Source: Roseburia_C sp031555935
GTDB taxonomy: Bacteria; Bacillota; Clostridia; Lachnospirales; Lachnospiraceae
Direction of reading: 5' to 3'
Assembly: GCA_031555935.1 (NCBI GenBank)
Contig: JAVBTX010000025.1
Coordinates: forward strand, 30,998 to 94,997
Length of the DNA stretch: 64,000 bases
In this document: in pieces, positions 16,635 to 24,730 of the stretch
How positions within the stretch are numbered: position 1 is the first letter of the stretch
Layout: each line of letters starts with the position of its first letter
Program-made: the position numbers and the translations under genes
Notes under the pieces: generated by a model
What the model saw: the letters and a program-made list of their open reading frames with translations, nothing else
What the model was told of the DNA's origin: nothing
The model's database searches: none

Positions 16635-17123
16635 CTATATTCTTTCATATTTGAGAAAAACATATTCCAAATCAAAGTAAGTCTGTTCCTCACTATCTGC
16701 AACAATCTTCCACTCTGGCTTCTCATCAAGATTTGGAAAATAAGTATCGGCATCGTATCCATAATCAATTTTTGTAATATGGGCTACGTCACACTCATCA
16801 AGCAGTTGGCGGTAAATGCTCTCCCCACCAATTACGTAAATATCTTCGCTTGCATATTTCTTTAACTCTTTGTGAAGTTCCTCCATATCATGGACGATAA
16901 TCGCATCCTTTTTCTGATAGCTTTTATTGGTTGTCAGAATAATGTTCGTGCGATTTGCTAACGGTAAGCCATTCGGAAAGCTTTCTAACGTCTTACGACC
17001 CATGACGACTACCTTATTCGTGGTTGTTTTACGAAAATTTTTCATATCATCGGGAATTCTCACCAACAATTTATTATTGTTACCGATTGCCCAATTCTTA
17101 TCTACAGCTACAATTAAATTCAT
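16635..17123 (-). CDS. folA: Dihydrofolate reductase
   Basis: A 162-aa enzyme reducing dihydrofolate to tetrahydrofolate with NADPH. Visible: MNLIVAVDKNWAIGNNNKLL, the folate Asp in IPDDMKNFRKTT, the VVMGRKTLESFP cofactor motif and YVIGGESIYRQLL. The ATG at 17123 is chosen because GGAGG lies 5 nt before it; an ATG four codons upstream overlaps that site. It is paired with thyA, which makes the dihydrofolate that this enzyme recycles. Confidence 0.95.
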   Translation of the reverse strand: MNLIVAVDKNWAIGNNNKLLVRIPDDMKNFRKTTTNKVVVMGRKTLESFPNGLPLANRTNIILTTNKSYQKKDAIIVHDMEELHKELKKYASEDIYVIGGESIYRQLLDECDVAHITKIDYGYDADTYFPNLDEKPEWKIVADSEEQTYFDLEYVFLKYERI

Positions 17124-17176
17124 ATTATCCTCCATTCTTTTCTTAATTGACTAAAACGGTGTGAAACATTTATGTT

Positions 17177-18025
17177 TCAAACTGCTATGGGAATATTCTC
17201 AACCTGCGGACCTGTCACATAGTTGTCCAGACGCACATCATTTCTGGTAAACTTATAGAAGTCTTTCACCTCCGGATTTAACCAAAAGGTTGGTGCCGGA
17301 TAGCTCTCTCTCGTAATCAGTTCTTCAATAATCGGAATATGTCGGTCGTAAATATGCGCATCAGCAATAACGTGAACTAATTCTCCGACACGCATGTCGC
17401 AGACCTGTGCCAGCATATGCATCAGCACTGCATATTGGCAGACATTCCAGTTATTTGCCGCTAAAATATCTTGTGAACGCTGGTTCAAGATTGCATTCAA
17501 CGTTAACTTATCGTCACCCTTTCGTTGGGTTACATTAAAGGTCATACTATACGCACAAGGGTATAGATTCATCTCACTTAAATCCTGATGTACATATAAA
17601 TTCGTTAAAATTCTCCTGCTATATGGATTATTTTTCAAATCATAGATGACTCGGTCAATCTGATCCATCATGCCCTCTTTATACTGATGCTTGACGGCCA
17701 TCTGATACCCATAGGCTTTCCCAATTGAACCAGTTTCATCCGCCCATTCATCCCAGACGTGGCTGTTTAAGTCGTTGATATTGTTGGATTTCTGCTGCCA
17801 AATCCACAACATTTCATCAGTACAGCTTTTGATTGCTGTCTTTCGCAGGGTCAATGCCGGAAACTCCTTCGACAAATCATAACGATTGACGACACCAAAC
17901 TGCTTGATGGTATAGGCACTGGTGCCATCCTCCCAATGGGGACGGACCTTTTCGCCCTCTGTGCTGAACCCATCTGCTAAAATGGACTTGCACATATCTA
18001 TAAATATCTGGTCTGCTAAACTCAT
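17177..18025 (-). CDS. thyA: Thymidylate synthase (phi3T/B. subtilis ThyA type)
   Basis: A 282-aa enzyme that methylates dUMP with methylene-tetrahydrofolate. The catalytic Cys157 is in LYPCAYS rather than the usual PPCH, and the motifs RSQDILAANNWNVCQYAVL and DAHIYDRHIP are present. Spacing and the C-terminal LNPEVKDFYKF resemble the divergent ThyA of B. subtilis and phage phi3T rather than the common ThyB/E. coli form. It is the first gene of the six-gene operon. A short 8-bp hairpin (17162-17179) overlaps its stop codon, without a T-run. Confidence 0.92.
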   Translation of the reverse strand: MSLADQIFIDMCKSILADGFSTEGEKVRPHWEDGTSAYTIKQFGVVNRYDLSKEFPALTLRKTAIKSCTDEMLWIWQQKSNNINDLNSHVWDEWADETGSIGKAYGYQMAVKHQYKEGMMDQIDRVIYDLKNNPYSRRILTNLYVHQDLSEMNLYPCAYSMTFNVTQRKGDDKLTLNAILNQRSQDILAANNWNVCQYAVLMHMLAQVCDMRVGELVHVIADAHIYDRHIPIIEELITRESYPAPTFWLNPEVKDFYKFTRNDVRLDNYVTGPQVENIPIAV

Positions 18026-18062
18026 TCCAATCCTCCATTCATCGAAGTTTACTTAAAAATAC

Positions 18063-18091
18063 ATTGTAACTAATTTTTTTCGGTTGCGCAA
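18063..18091 (-). promoter_or_regulatory. Promoter of the thyA operon
   Basis: Minus strand TTGCGC (18091-18086), 17-bp spacer, TACAAT (18068-18063), about 38 nt before the thyA ATG. Confidence 0.6.
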
Positions 18092-18134
18092 GGTGCAGAT
18101 TTAACGGAATCATCATAAAACTCTCTCATTGCAC

Positions 18135-18165
18135 GAAAAATGGAGTCAGTTGAACAGACTCCATT
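18135..18165 (-). terminator. Terminator of the region between thyA and the bacteriocin ABC gene
   Basis: An 11-bp stem (18135-18145 with 18155-18165), 9-nt loop, flanked by A and T runs. It lies just after the stop of the leftward ABC ATPase gene and ends the bacteriocin transcript. Confidence 0.88.
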
Positions 18166-18169
18166 TTAT

Positions 18170-18778
18170 TTAAATCGCTATATTTTTGGTGCCAATTTTT
18201 TTATATTCTTCTACATGAGTCACCATAATTACAGTCTTTCCCATTTTATTAAGCCCTTGAAGAAGTTCAATCACACGGTCAGCATTTTTCTTATCTAATG
18301 AACCGGTTGGCTCATCAGCTAGAACAATAGAACATTTTTTCAGTAGAACTCTTGCCAATGCGATTCTCTGCTGTTCGCCACCAGACAGTTTGTATACTTT
18401 CGTATCCATTTTATCTAGCAACCCTACATATTTCAATGCATCTTCCAATGAAACCTCAGCGCGTCCCGCCTTCTTTACCATCTCAAGATTTTGTCGAACC
18501 GTCTTCCCCTCTATTAATGCAAAATTTTGAAACAAAAATGCCACTTCATTTTGAAGGAAGTAACGCTGATTTTTTCGAAGAGATATATCCCTACCATTAA
18601 TTATAATGGCTCCGCTATCTGCCTTCTCTAAAGACCCAATCATGTTTAAAAGTGTTGTTTTTCCACAACCGCTCTCCCCATTAAAAGTAACGAATTCACC
18701 ATCTTCTATTTTAATATCGAAATGCTCAAATAATATCTTTTCGTTGAAGGCTTTACACAAACCTTTAATTTCAATCAT
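18170..18778 (-). CDS. ABC transporter ATP-binding protein of the bacteriocin cluster
   Basis: A 202-aa MacB/LolD-size ATPase: Walker A GESGCGKTTLL, signature LSGGEQQRIALARVLL, Walker B SIVLADEPTGSLD, His switch VTHVEE. It overlaps the upstream membrane-protein gene by ATGA, so the two form one translationally coupled transporter unit. In lactococcin-972-type clusters an ATPase of this kind follows the bacteriocin-associated membrane protein and is thought to act in export and/or producer immunity. Confidence 0.88.
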   Translation of the reverse strand: MIEIKGLCKAFNEKILFEHFDIKIEDGEFVTFNGESGCGKTTLLNMIGSLEKADSGAIIINGRDISLRKNQRYFLQNEVAFLFQNFALIEGKTVRQNLEMVKKAGRAEVSLEDALKYVGLLDKMDTKVYKLSGGEQQRIALARVLLKKCSIVLADEPTGSLDKKNADRVIELLQGLNKMGKTVIMVTHVEEYKKIGTKNIAI

Positions 18779-20706
18779 AAATATCCACCTTTTAGTGTTC
18801 TTTGAATATTATCTTGTTCCTGTTTTATAAACATCACTGTGGTTAAAATACATTCCACTATCATCAAGAATGTCAAGCCAATATTCACAAAATTTGCATA
18901 TTTGAGATATCCAAAATAATGTGCTATAAAAACAATAATCAAACTTATCACAAATGATACAATTGTTATTCGATACAACTTTGAAATCCGTTCCCAAATA
19001 GTATATCCCCATATCTTTTTTAAAACCAGCTCTAATCTATTCGCCTCAAATTCTAATTTTACGATTGTGGAAATCAGTAAAATTTCAATCAATAGCTGTA
19101 TTATAAGCAGAATTAAATTTAATATCGAACCACGCCTGACCATATCCAGCAGGTAACTATAATCGTCATATACATTGGTGAGTAAATAGCTACATTGGTT
19201 TTTATCGCAGAATTGTTCCAAACGTGTAATGTCCACCTTGGAAAATGCTTCATTTAATACTAATGTTGGAATGCAGCCCTCAAACGGAATAAACTCGTCC
19301 CAATTACTGCGATTACTATAAATGATAATAGGATTCTTTGCAATTTCATATCCATCCAAAATGTTTCTTGTATTTATTTTCGTTTTATCATAGATAACCA
19401 TCTTAACATGGTCATCTTCACGATCCGAAAGCCATAGACTGTATGTTTTCAATGAATCAATTTCCTCATCTGATAAATGTTTTGATGCAGGAAGTATCAG
19501 ATAAGATTCCTCACCATCCAGTTCTTTTTTAATGGAAGGTATGCACGTTAAAAGATAATCTTTCATATTCTCATTCATACATATAACCAAATCATTGGAA
19601 TCATCATAAGAAATAAGAGCACAATCAAACTGAATATCAAATTCATCATAGAATAAACAATAAAAAAATGATTCTAAATTATATATTTCACCATGATACT
19701 GTGTAAAATTTATATAATAGTATTCTGACCGACTTTCATAAAATTCCTTCTGAGAATTTAATTCCATATATTTTGCAATAAAATATAAATTAGACGCAAA
19801 AGACATACTTACCAGCAGTGTTAATATGAATTTCAAAAAATAATTTGCACCCAATAATTTCTGGGACATCTTTTCATTTGAAATACTGCGTTTTAAATCA
19901 AATCGAAACAAATCCAAATAAATCAAAGCATTCAATATCAGGAGTAACATTATCGCCCCAAGATTGTATGCAAAAAGAAATGCACCACCACTATAAAAAT
20001 AAATGATTGCAGAAAAAACTACGAAGCATATAAAATAATATAAAGAATCAAATAATATGTTTTTAAAAACAATATGTGAAATGCGTTCCCCTAAAGATAG
20101 TTGAATAAAATACTCTTTCTTAGCAGAAATCACATTATAATATGTTGTTATTAAAATAATACTAATTACCACTCCCCATAACAGTGCAGAATCTCTTTGA
20201 ATATCCTTTCTGCTATCTCGTTCCTCATGCTTTGGCAAACTCCCTCCATAAGTATCCACCAATTCCGCCTTAAAACCCAACACCTGCTCCCGCTCTCCAA
20301 ATAAATAAAAGCTATCTGGATTTCTTTTTAGATTGTTGGCATCTAATTCCATGAACTCGTGATAACTGATACTTGTGCTGCCGGAAAAAAGACTTTTATG
20401 TGTTCCCTCAACAATAAAGTATTCCTTCTCCAAATATTCCTTTACTGCCATATCACAAAAAACATTTACATTCGTATAGAAATCACCTTCAATTTCTTTT
20501 GCAATAAAGAAAATTTGTACATCATATTTATCTGAAACCCTACAAATATCAGTTAGCATATCCTCTGTTTCAATTTCCGGCTGAGTATAAAATGAAGTAT
20601 TATAGAAGTCCTCAAATGAATATATGTAAATCTGATATAAATCACAAGTAAAAATCAGGGCAATAAGCAAAAGCAGGGTACTAATTGTGAATCTAACCTT
20701 ATTCAT
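18775..20706 (-). CDS. Bacteriocin-associated integral membrane protein (DUF1430-like ABC permease)
   Basis: A 643-aa protein. The start is set at the ATG at 20706 (MNKVRFTISTLLLLIAL), which overlaps the stop of the preceding gene and has GGGAG in front. One N-terminal span (about 8-25) is followed by an outer domain, then three central spans (about 180-300), a second outer domain of about 200 residues, and three C-terminal spans. This resembles FtsX-type permeases and the roughly 670-aa bacteriocin-associated integral membrane family. Together with the ATPase it should form the exporter or immunity transporter. The assignment rests on architecture and neighbours more than on a catalytic motif. 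Confidence 0.72.
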   Translation of the reverse strand: MNKVRFTISTLLLLIALIFTCDLYQIYIYSFEDFYNTSFYTQPEIETEDMLTDICRVSDKYDVQIFFIAKEIEGDFYTNVNVFCDMAVKEYLEKEYFIVEGTHKSLFSGSTSISYHEFMELDANNLKRNPDSFYLFGEREQVLGFKAELVDTYGGSLPKHEERDSRKDIQRDSALLWGVVISIILITTYYNVISAKKEYFIQLSLGERISHIVFKNILFDSLYYFICFVVFSAIIYFYSGGAFLFAYNLGAIMLLLILNALIYLDLFRFDLKRSISNEKMSQKLLGANYFLKFILTLLVSMSFASNLYFIAKYMELNSQKEFYESRSEYYYINFTQYHGEIYNLESFFYCLFYDEFDIQFDCALISYDDSNDLVICMNENMKDYLLTCIPSIKKELDGEESYLILPASKHLSDEEIDSLKTYSLWLSDREDDHVKMVIYDKTKINTRNILDGYEIAKNPIIIYSNRSNWDEFIPFEGCIPTLVLNEAFSKVDITRLEQFCDKNQCSYLLTNVYDDYSYLLDMVRRGSILNLILLIIQLLIEILLISTIVKLEFEANRLELVLKKIWGYTIWERISKLYRITIVSFVISLIIVFIAHYFGYLKYANFVNIGLTFLMIVECILTTVMFIKQEQDNIQRTLKGGYL

Positions 20707-21235
20707 AAATCTCCCATTTTTCATACTGAGGAAGAATTCCCCATTTTTCATATGCCAGTTTAAAAACTTCCTCAATAATTTTATAATGCTGCTCATAAAT
20801 TTCGTTTATTTCGGAATCACTTGTATCAATTAAGTTCATCTGTTCGTCTACATAAAAACTTACCGAATCTGTAACAAAGCTATTTTCCTTTTTGTCAAAT
20901 ACACTATAATCTATTGAAATTCCTATCTGAAATTTATTTCTACCCTTAGGCCATATGAGCATTGCAATAGAATCATCACAACTTCCATCCTCATAAATAT
21001 GCAAATTTTGCGCAATAGAAAGATTTCCAACAAACCTAAGCCATGACGGCATTTTAACTGCAAATGTATAATCCTTTTCCCGAATAACGCTATTTGAGGA
21101 CATTGATGCGAAGCCCAGCTTCTCATTATATGGTCCATAAGTATTACTTACATAAATTGTCCATATGATATTATATAATACGAAGATAGCCACAAGAATT
21201 ATGAATGCCATCCTCCTAATGCTTTCTTTTTCCAT
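20699..21235 (-). CDS. Small membrane-anchored protein of the bacteriocin cluster, function unknown
   Basis: A 178-aa protein starting MEKESIRRMAF at the ATG with AGGAGA 7 nt upstream (an upstream in-frame Met has no ribosome site). One hydrophobic span (about residues 9-28) is followed by a single outer domain rich in aromatic and acidic residues (GSCDDSIAMLIWPKGRNKFQ). No known family recognised. It overlaps the membrane-protein gene by 8 bp (ATGAATAA) and lies between it and the precursor, so an immunity or maturation role is plausible but unproven. Confidence 0.7.
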   Translation of the reverse strand: MEKESIRRMAFIILVAIFVLYNIIWTIYVSNTYGPYNEKLGFASMSSNSVIREKDYTFAVKMPSWLRFVGNLSIAQNLHIYEDGSCDDSIAMLIWPKGRNKFQIGISIDYSVFDKKENSFVTDSVSFYVDEQMNLIDTSDSEINEIYEQHYKIIEEVFKLAYEKWGILPQYEKWEIYE

Positions 21236-21274
21236 CTGTAGTTCTCCTAAAATATTGTATTTACTAAACGGTAT

Positions 21275-21317
21275 AAATAATAATCCATGTGTGATAAGCA
21301 CACATGGATTATTATTT
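21275..21317 (-). terminator. Attenuator-like hairpin between bacteriocin precursor and export genes
   Basis: A perfect 19-bp stem (21275-21293 with 21299-21317) and a 5-nt loop, directly after the precursor stop codon. The stem ends in AT-rich pairs, giving T tracts. It likely lets only part of the transcripts continue, keeping the precursor mRNA in excess. Confidence 0.8.
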
Positions 21318-21319
21318 AG

Positions 21320-21721
21320 TTAAAACCATATTGAGACTTTATACTTTGCTGTACCGGTATGCTTCACATCAGCCTTGCCTGTTCTTAAACCATCATCGAC
21401 TTTATTTGTTGTCTTCGATGTGCCTTCACTATTTGTAACAGTTCCTTGGCAATAGCATCCTTTCGGGGTATTACCACAATTTTTCACATAATCTTCTTTT
21501 ACCCACCACGTATCATAGCCATATACAATATATGCCCCAAACGTTAGTCCCTCCACATCAATATCCACATATCTGCTATATTCCCATGCACTTGTGAATC
21601 CAGTTGACACTGTAATTGTTTTGGAATACGTCTTGGTAGCTGCATTTGACGGAAGTGAAATTGATAAAATAAGAGTTAAACAAAATAATAGACTGAAAAT
21701 AGCTTTCTTAGATTTTCTCAT
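21320..21721 (-). CDS. Lactococcin-972-family bacteriocin precursor
   Basis: A 133-aa secreted protein. The Sec signal peptide is clear (MRKSKK, then FSLLFCLTLILSISL, cleavage after SNA near residue 27). The mature part of about 106 residues is Gly/Tyr/Trp-rich, and the C-terminal half (QGTVTNSEGTSK through a TGKADVKHTG stretch to SIWF) follows the layout of lactococcin 972, which also ends in aromatic residues. It has three cysteines (CGNTPKGCYC) and an extra N-terminal part of about 40 residues, so it is longer than the 66-residue prototype. Lactococcin 972 blocks septum formation by binding lipid II. The membrane and ATPase genes downstream support the call. Confidence 0.72.
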   Translation of the reverse strand: MRKSKKAIFSLLFCLTLILSISLPSNAATKTYSKTITVSTGFTSAWEYSRYVDIDVEGLTFGAYIVYGYDTWWVKEDYVKNCGNTPKGCYCQGTVTNSEGTSKTTNKVDDGLRTGKADVKHTGTAKYKVSIWF

Positions 21722-21755
21722 AACACCTGTCCCCTTTTCTTATTTGATTTTTTTC

Positions 21756-21785
21756 AGAATATCATATAGAGAAACAAGCTGTCAA
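21756..21785 (-). promoter_or_regulatory. Promoter of the bacteriocin cluster
   Basis: Minus strand TTGACA (21785-21780), 18-bp spacer, TATTCT (21761-21756), then a GGGGA/AGGTG ribosome site before the precursor ATG. Confidence 0.6.
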
Positions 21786-21803
21786 GAAATACTTTCCATT
21801 TTT

Positions 21804-22625
21804 TTACATTCCCCACCCAATGTCCATACTCCCTGAACGGAATCCTTCCAAATCCAATGTAACATAATCATAACCCAAGTTCTTTAGATACGTAATAACC
21901 TGTTCCTTCATATTTACCAGTTTATCCATATCAGCCTTATCAACTTCAATTCGAACAATCTGCCCATGAACTCTAAGACGGACATTATAAAAGCCAGCAT
22001 TTCGCAAATAAGCTTCCCCTTGTTCCACTTTTTCCATTGCTTCATAGGAAAGTGGTGTATGATACGGAAATCTTGTCGCCAGACATGGCGTTGACGGACG
22101 GTCTGCCACTGAAATGCCACGCCTTGCTGCCAACGCGCGAATCTCCGCTTTGGTAATATGCAAATCCGCTAATGGGCTTTCAATTCCCAGCTCCTGAATT
22201 GCCAGAATGCCTGGACGGTAAACATATAGGTCATCCTCGTTGGTGCCTTCCATAATTGTTTCTATCTTCAACTTTTTTGCCAACTTCTGCAAATGGGTAA
22301 ACAAATACTTTTTACAAAGATAGCAACGCTCCACCGGATTGTTTAATATTCCGGCCGCTTCTAGTTCATCCACCTCGATAATCTGATGGATAGCACCCAT
22401 TTCTTCCGCCAGTTGTCTGGTCAGCTCTAATTCTGCGGTTGGGTGCAATCTGGTATGAATCGTCACCGCATATACCTGGCTCTGATTTTCTCTTGCCTTA
22501 TCACATAATATCTGCAATAGCAGACTGCTGTCCACTCCTCCAGAAAATGCCAGCATTACATTCTTTTTTGTTTTCTCCCGCAGTATTCCTTGCAGTTTAT
22601 CGTCTATTTCTCTTATCTCGTCCAT
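21804..22625 (-). CDS. larE: ATP-dependent sacrificial sulfur transferase LarE
   Basis: A 273-aa PP-loop enzyme (AFSGGVDSSLLLQIL, 26-40) that adenylates the cofactor precursor and donates sulfur to make the nickel-pincer nucleotide. The cysteine in RPSTPCLATR (Cys181) corresponds to the sacrificial cysteine of L. plantarum LarE. The extra C-terminal cysteines of the iron-sulfur type are absent, so one LarE should be spent per sulfur. An ERCYLCKK motif lies at 99-106. Last gene of the larB-larC-larE series, 11 bp after larC. Confidence 0.93.
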   Translation of the reverse strand: MDEIREIDDKLQGILREKTKKNVMLAFSGGVDSSLLLQILCDKARENQSQVYAVTIHTRLHPTAELELTRQLAEEMGAIHQIIEVDELEAAGILNNPVERCYLCKKYLFTHLQKLAKKLKIETIMEGTNEDDLYVYRPGILAIQELGIESPLADLHITKAEIRALAARRGISVADRPSTPCLATRFPYHTPLSYEAMEKVEQGEAYLRNAGFYNVRLRVHGQIVRIEVDKADMDKLVNMKEQVITYLKNLGYDYVTLDLEGFRSGSMDIGWGM

Positions 22626-22636
22626 TTCGCCCTCAA

Positions 22637-23938
22637 TTAAAACATTTTTTCTTTGTTGTCACACTCTTTAACAATCGTTTGATAGACTTCGCCAAATGGT
22701 CTGCCGGTTGCCTGAGCGACCTTGGCAACACTTTCATATTCAGGGTAAACCTTTACTCCTGAAGGCAATTCACAGATTTTCACGGCAACTTCGCCATATG
22801 TGGTCATCACTTTTTTCTCCGTTCGCTTTAGCACTGTACGTTCCAACTGGTGACGGCGAATTCCGATGGTGGTGGTGTGTTTAAATATGATTTCTTCCAA
22901 AACTTTGATGTTGTCTTCATCGCAAATTACATTTAACTGATAAGCTGGACGGTTTTTCTTCATATAAATTGGGGTATAATACACATCTCTTGCTCCACCA
23001 CCAAATAATTCATCCAATACAAATCCCAATGCTTCGCCACTGCAATCATCAAGATTGCTTTCTAATTTCCAAATGGTATCATTTGATACATTATTTGCTT
23101 CGATTAACATTGCCCGAACGATACTCGGCCGGTCATAAGTACGCTTTCCCGCACCCATCCCAACATTCAATATCTGAAATTGCTTTGGCAGCTCGATTGT
23201 CTTTAGTGCTGCTGCCGCCGCCGCTCCCGTCGGTGTCACCAATTCCCCCTCAGTCTGGGTGAGATGCAGATTCAAATTGTTATTTCCCACGATATGAGTA
23301 ACGGCTGGAACCGGGACGGGAATCATACCATGCTGACAGCGGACAAATCCTCTGCCTTCATATAAATCAGATACCGCCGTTTCCGTAATATCCAGATTGT
23401 CCACACAGACTGCAATTGCCACAATATCCACAATCGAATCCACCGCTCCGACCTCATGAAAATGGACTTCCGCCAGTGGAACGCCATGTGCTTTTGCTTC
23501 TGCTTCTGCTAGTATCGTAAAGATTCGAGAAGCTATTCCTTTTGCCCTCTCAGTCAACTGGGCTTGTTCAATAATTGCTAAAATCTCTGCCAAACCACGA
23601 TGCTCATGCAAATATTCCTGATGCAGCGAATCATGATTATCCCCACTATCTTGATGCTCAATATGAGCATGTTCGCCATGAGTATGCTTGTCTGCCCCAT
23701 GAAGGTATGCCATATCATGGTCATGATTCTCATGTTTCTTATCTAAATGCACGCAAAAATTGCAGGCATCTAAGCCTGCTTTTTTGACTCTATTAATTTC
23801 AATTGAATAGCCGGAGATTGGCAGACTTTGCAACGCTTGCTCCAGTATAATTCGGCTGGCTCCAAGGTCCAACAATGCCGCTACTGTCATATCGCCGCTA
23901 ATTCCTGCATAACACTCCAAGTATAAGGTCTTACTCAT
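22637..23938 (-). CDS. larC: Nickel-pincer cofactor metallochelatase LarC (single uninterrupted ORF)
   Basis: About 433 aa. LarC inserts nickel into the pincer cofactor using CTP. The N-terminal half has the YLECYAGISGDM start and PTGAAAAAAL; a His/Asp-rich stretch (about 75-120, many HxH) is the nickel-binding region; the C-terminal half has LDDCSGEALGFV and GRPFGEVYQTI. In L. plantarum the gene is split and needs a programmed frameshift; here both halves are in one frame. The start is at the ATG at 23938 (MSKTLYLE) after AGGAGA. It lies 36 bp after larB. Confidence 0.94.
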   Translation of the reverse strand: MSKTLYLECYAGISGDMTVAALLDLGASRIILEQALQSLPISGYSIEINRVKKAGLDACNFCVHLDKKHENHDHDMAYLHGADKHTHGEHAHIEHQDSGDNHDSLHQEYLHEHRGLAEILAIIEQAQLTERAKGIASRIFTILAEAEAKAHGVPLAEVHFHEVGAVDSIVDIVAIAVCVDNLDITETAVSDLYEGRGFVRCQHGMIPVPVPAVTHIVGNNNLNLHLTQTEGELVTPTGAAAAAALKTIELPKQFQILNVGMGAGKRTYDRPSIVRAMLIEANNVSNDTIWKLESNLDDCSGEALGFVLDELFGGGARDVYYTPIYMKKNRPAYQLNVICDEDNIKVLEEIIFKHTTTIGIRRHQLERTVLKRTEKKVMTTYGEVAVKICELPSGVKVYPEYESVAKVAQATGRPFGEVYQTIVKECDNKEKMF

Positions 23939-23974
23939 GATTCTCCTCATTTCTGCGATTTTTGTTTGTCTCGT

Positions 23975-24730
23975 TTACGAGACAATACTCTTTTCTCCCA
24001 GTCGGTTTATCTGTGTTGCCATATAACCGGCCCCAAACCCATTGTCAATATTTACCACCGCAATTCCATTGGCGCAGGAATTTATCATCGTCAAAAGTGC
24101 CGATAAGCCATGCATACTGGCACCGTAACCAACCGAGGTCGGCACGGCAATCACCGGTCGGTCCACTAATCCGCCAATCACGGATGCCAGCGCACCTTCC
24201 ATGCCGGCCACTGCCACCACGCAGTTGGCACTTTGAATCACGTCGAGCCGTGACAGCACCCGATGCAGTCCGCTTACACCAACATCATAGATTCGCTCGA
24301 CCTTGGTGCCAAAGTATTCTGCTGTCTGGGCCGCTTCCTCTGCCACTGGAATATCCGCTGTGCCGGCAGTGCAGATTGCCACTTTGCCAATCTTTTTTTT
24401 GTCCATTTTTTCAATTTTAATAATTTTAGACAGCGAATCGTACTGTGCCATCGGATACTGTTTGGCAATCAACTCATACTGCTCCTGTGATGCTCTGGTT
24501 CCGAATACCTCACCATCTTCCTGATATAAGTGTCCAAAGATTTGCAATAAATGCTCATCTGATTTACCACTGCAAAATATTACCTCTGAAAAACCAGAGC
24601 GTAGCTTGCGATGATGATCTAGCTTCGCATACCCTAATTCCTCAAATGGCTCACGGCGAAAGAAGTGCTCTGCTTCTACCACAGTCATTTCTCCCGTCTT
24701 TACCTTTTCTAAGACCTCCCGTGCGTCCAT
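23975..24730 (-). CDS. larB: Pyridinium-3,5-biscarboxylic acid mononucleotide synthase LarB
   Basis: A 251-aa enzyme that carboxylates and hydrolyses nicotinic acid adenine dinucleotide, the first step of the nickel-pincer cofactor. The C-terminal half has the AIR-carboxylase-like core (GTADIPVAEEAAQTAEYFG, VVAVAGMEGALASVIGGLV, VPTSVGYGASMHGLSALL). The N-terminal part is the LarB-specific helical region. The ATG directly abuts the stop codon of the upstream hybrid kinase gene, with GGAGG inside that gene's end, so the two must be cotranscribed. No larA (lactate racemase) occurs in this window. Confidence 0.94.
   Translation of the reverse strand: MDAREVLEKVKTGEMTVVEAEHFFRREPFEELGYAKLDHHRKLRSGFSEVIFCSGKSDEHLLQIFGHLYQEDGEVFGTRASQEQYELIAKQYPMAQYDSLSKIIKIEKMDKKKIGKVAICTAGTADIPVAEEAAQTAEYFGTKVERIYDVGVSGLHRVLSRLDVIQSANCVVAVAGMEGALASVIGGLVDRPVIAVPTSVGYGASMHGLSALLTMINSCANGIAVVNIDNGFGAGYMATQINRLGEKSIVS

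Noticed and set aside
22637..23938. Programmed frameshift in larC, as in L. plantarum
   Set aside because: The reading frame is continuous through both halves.
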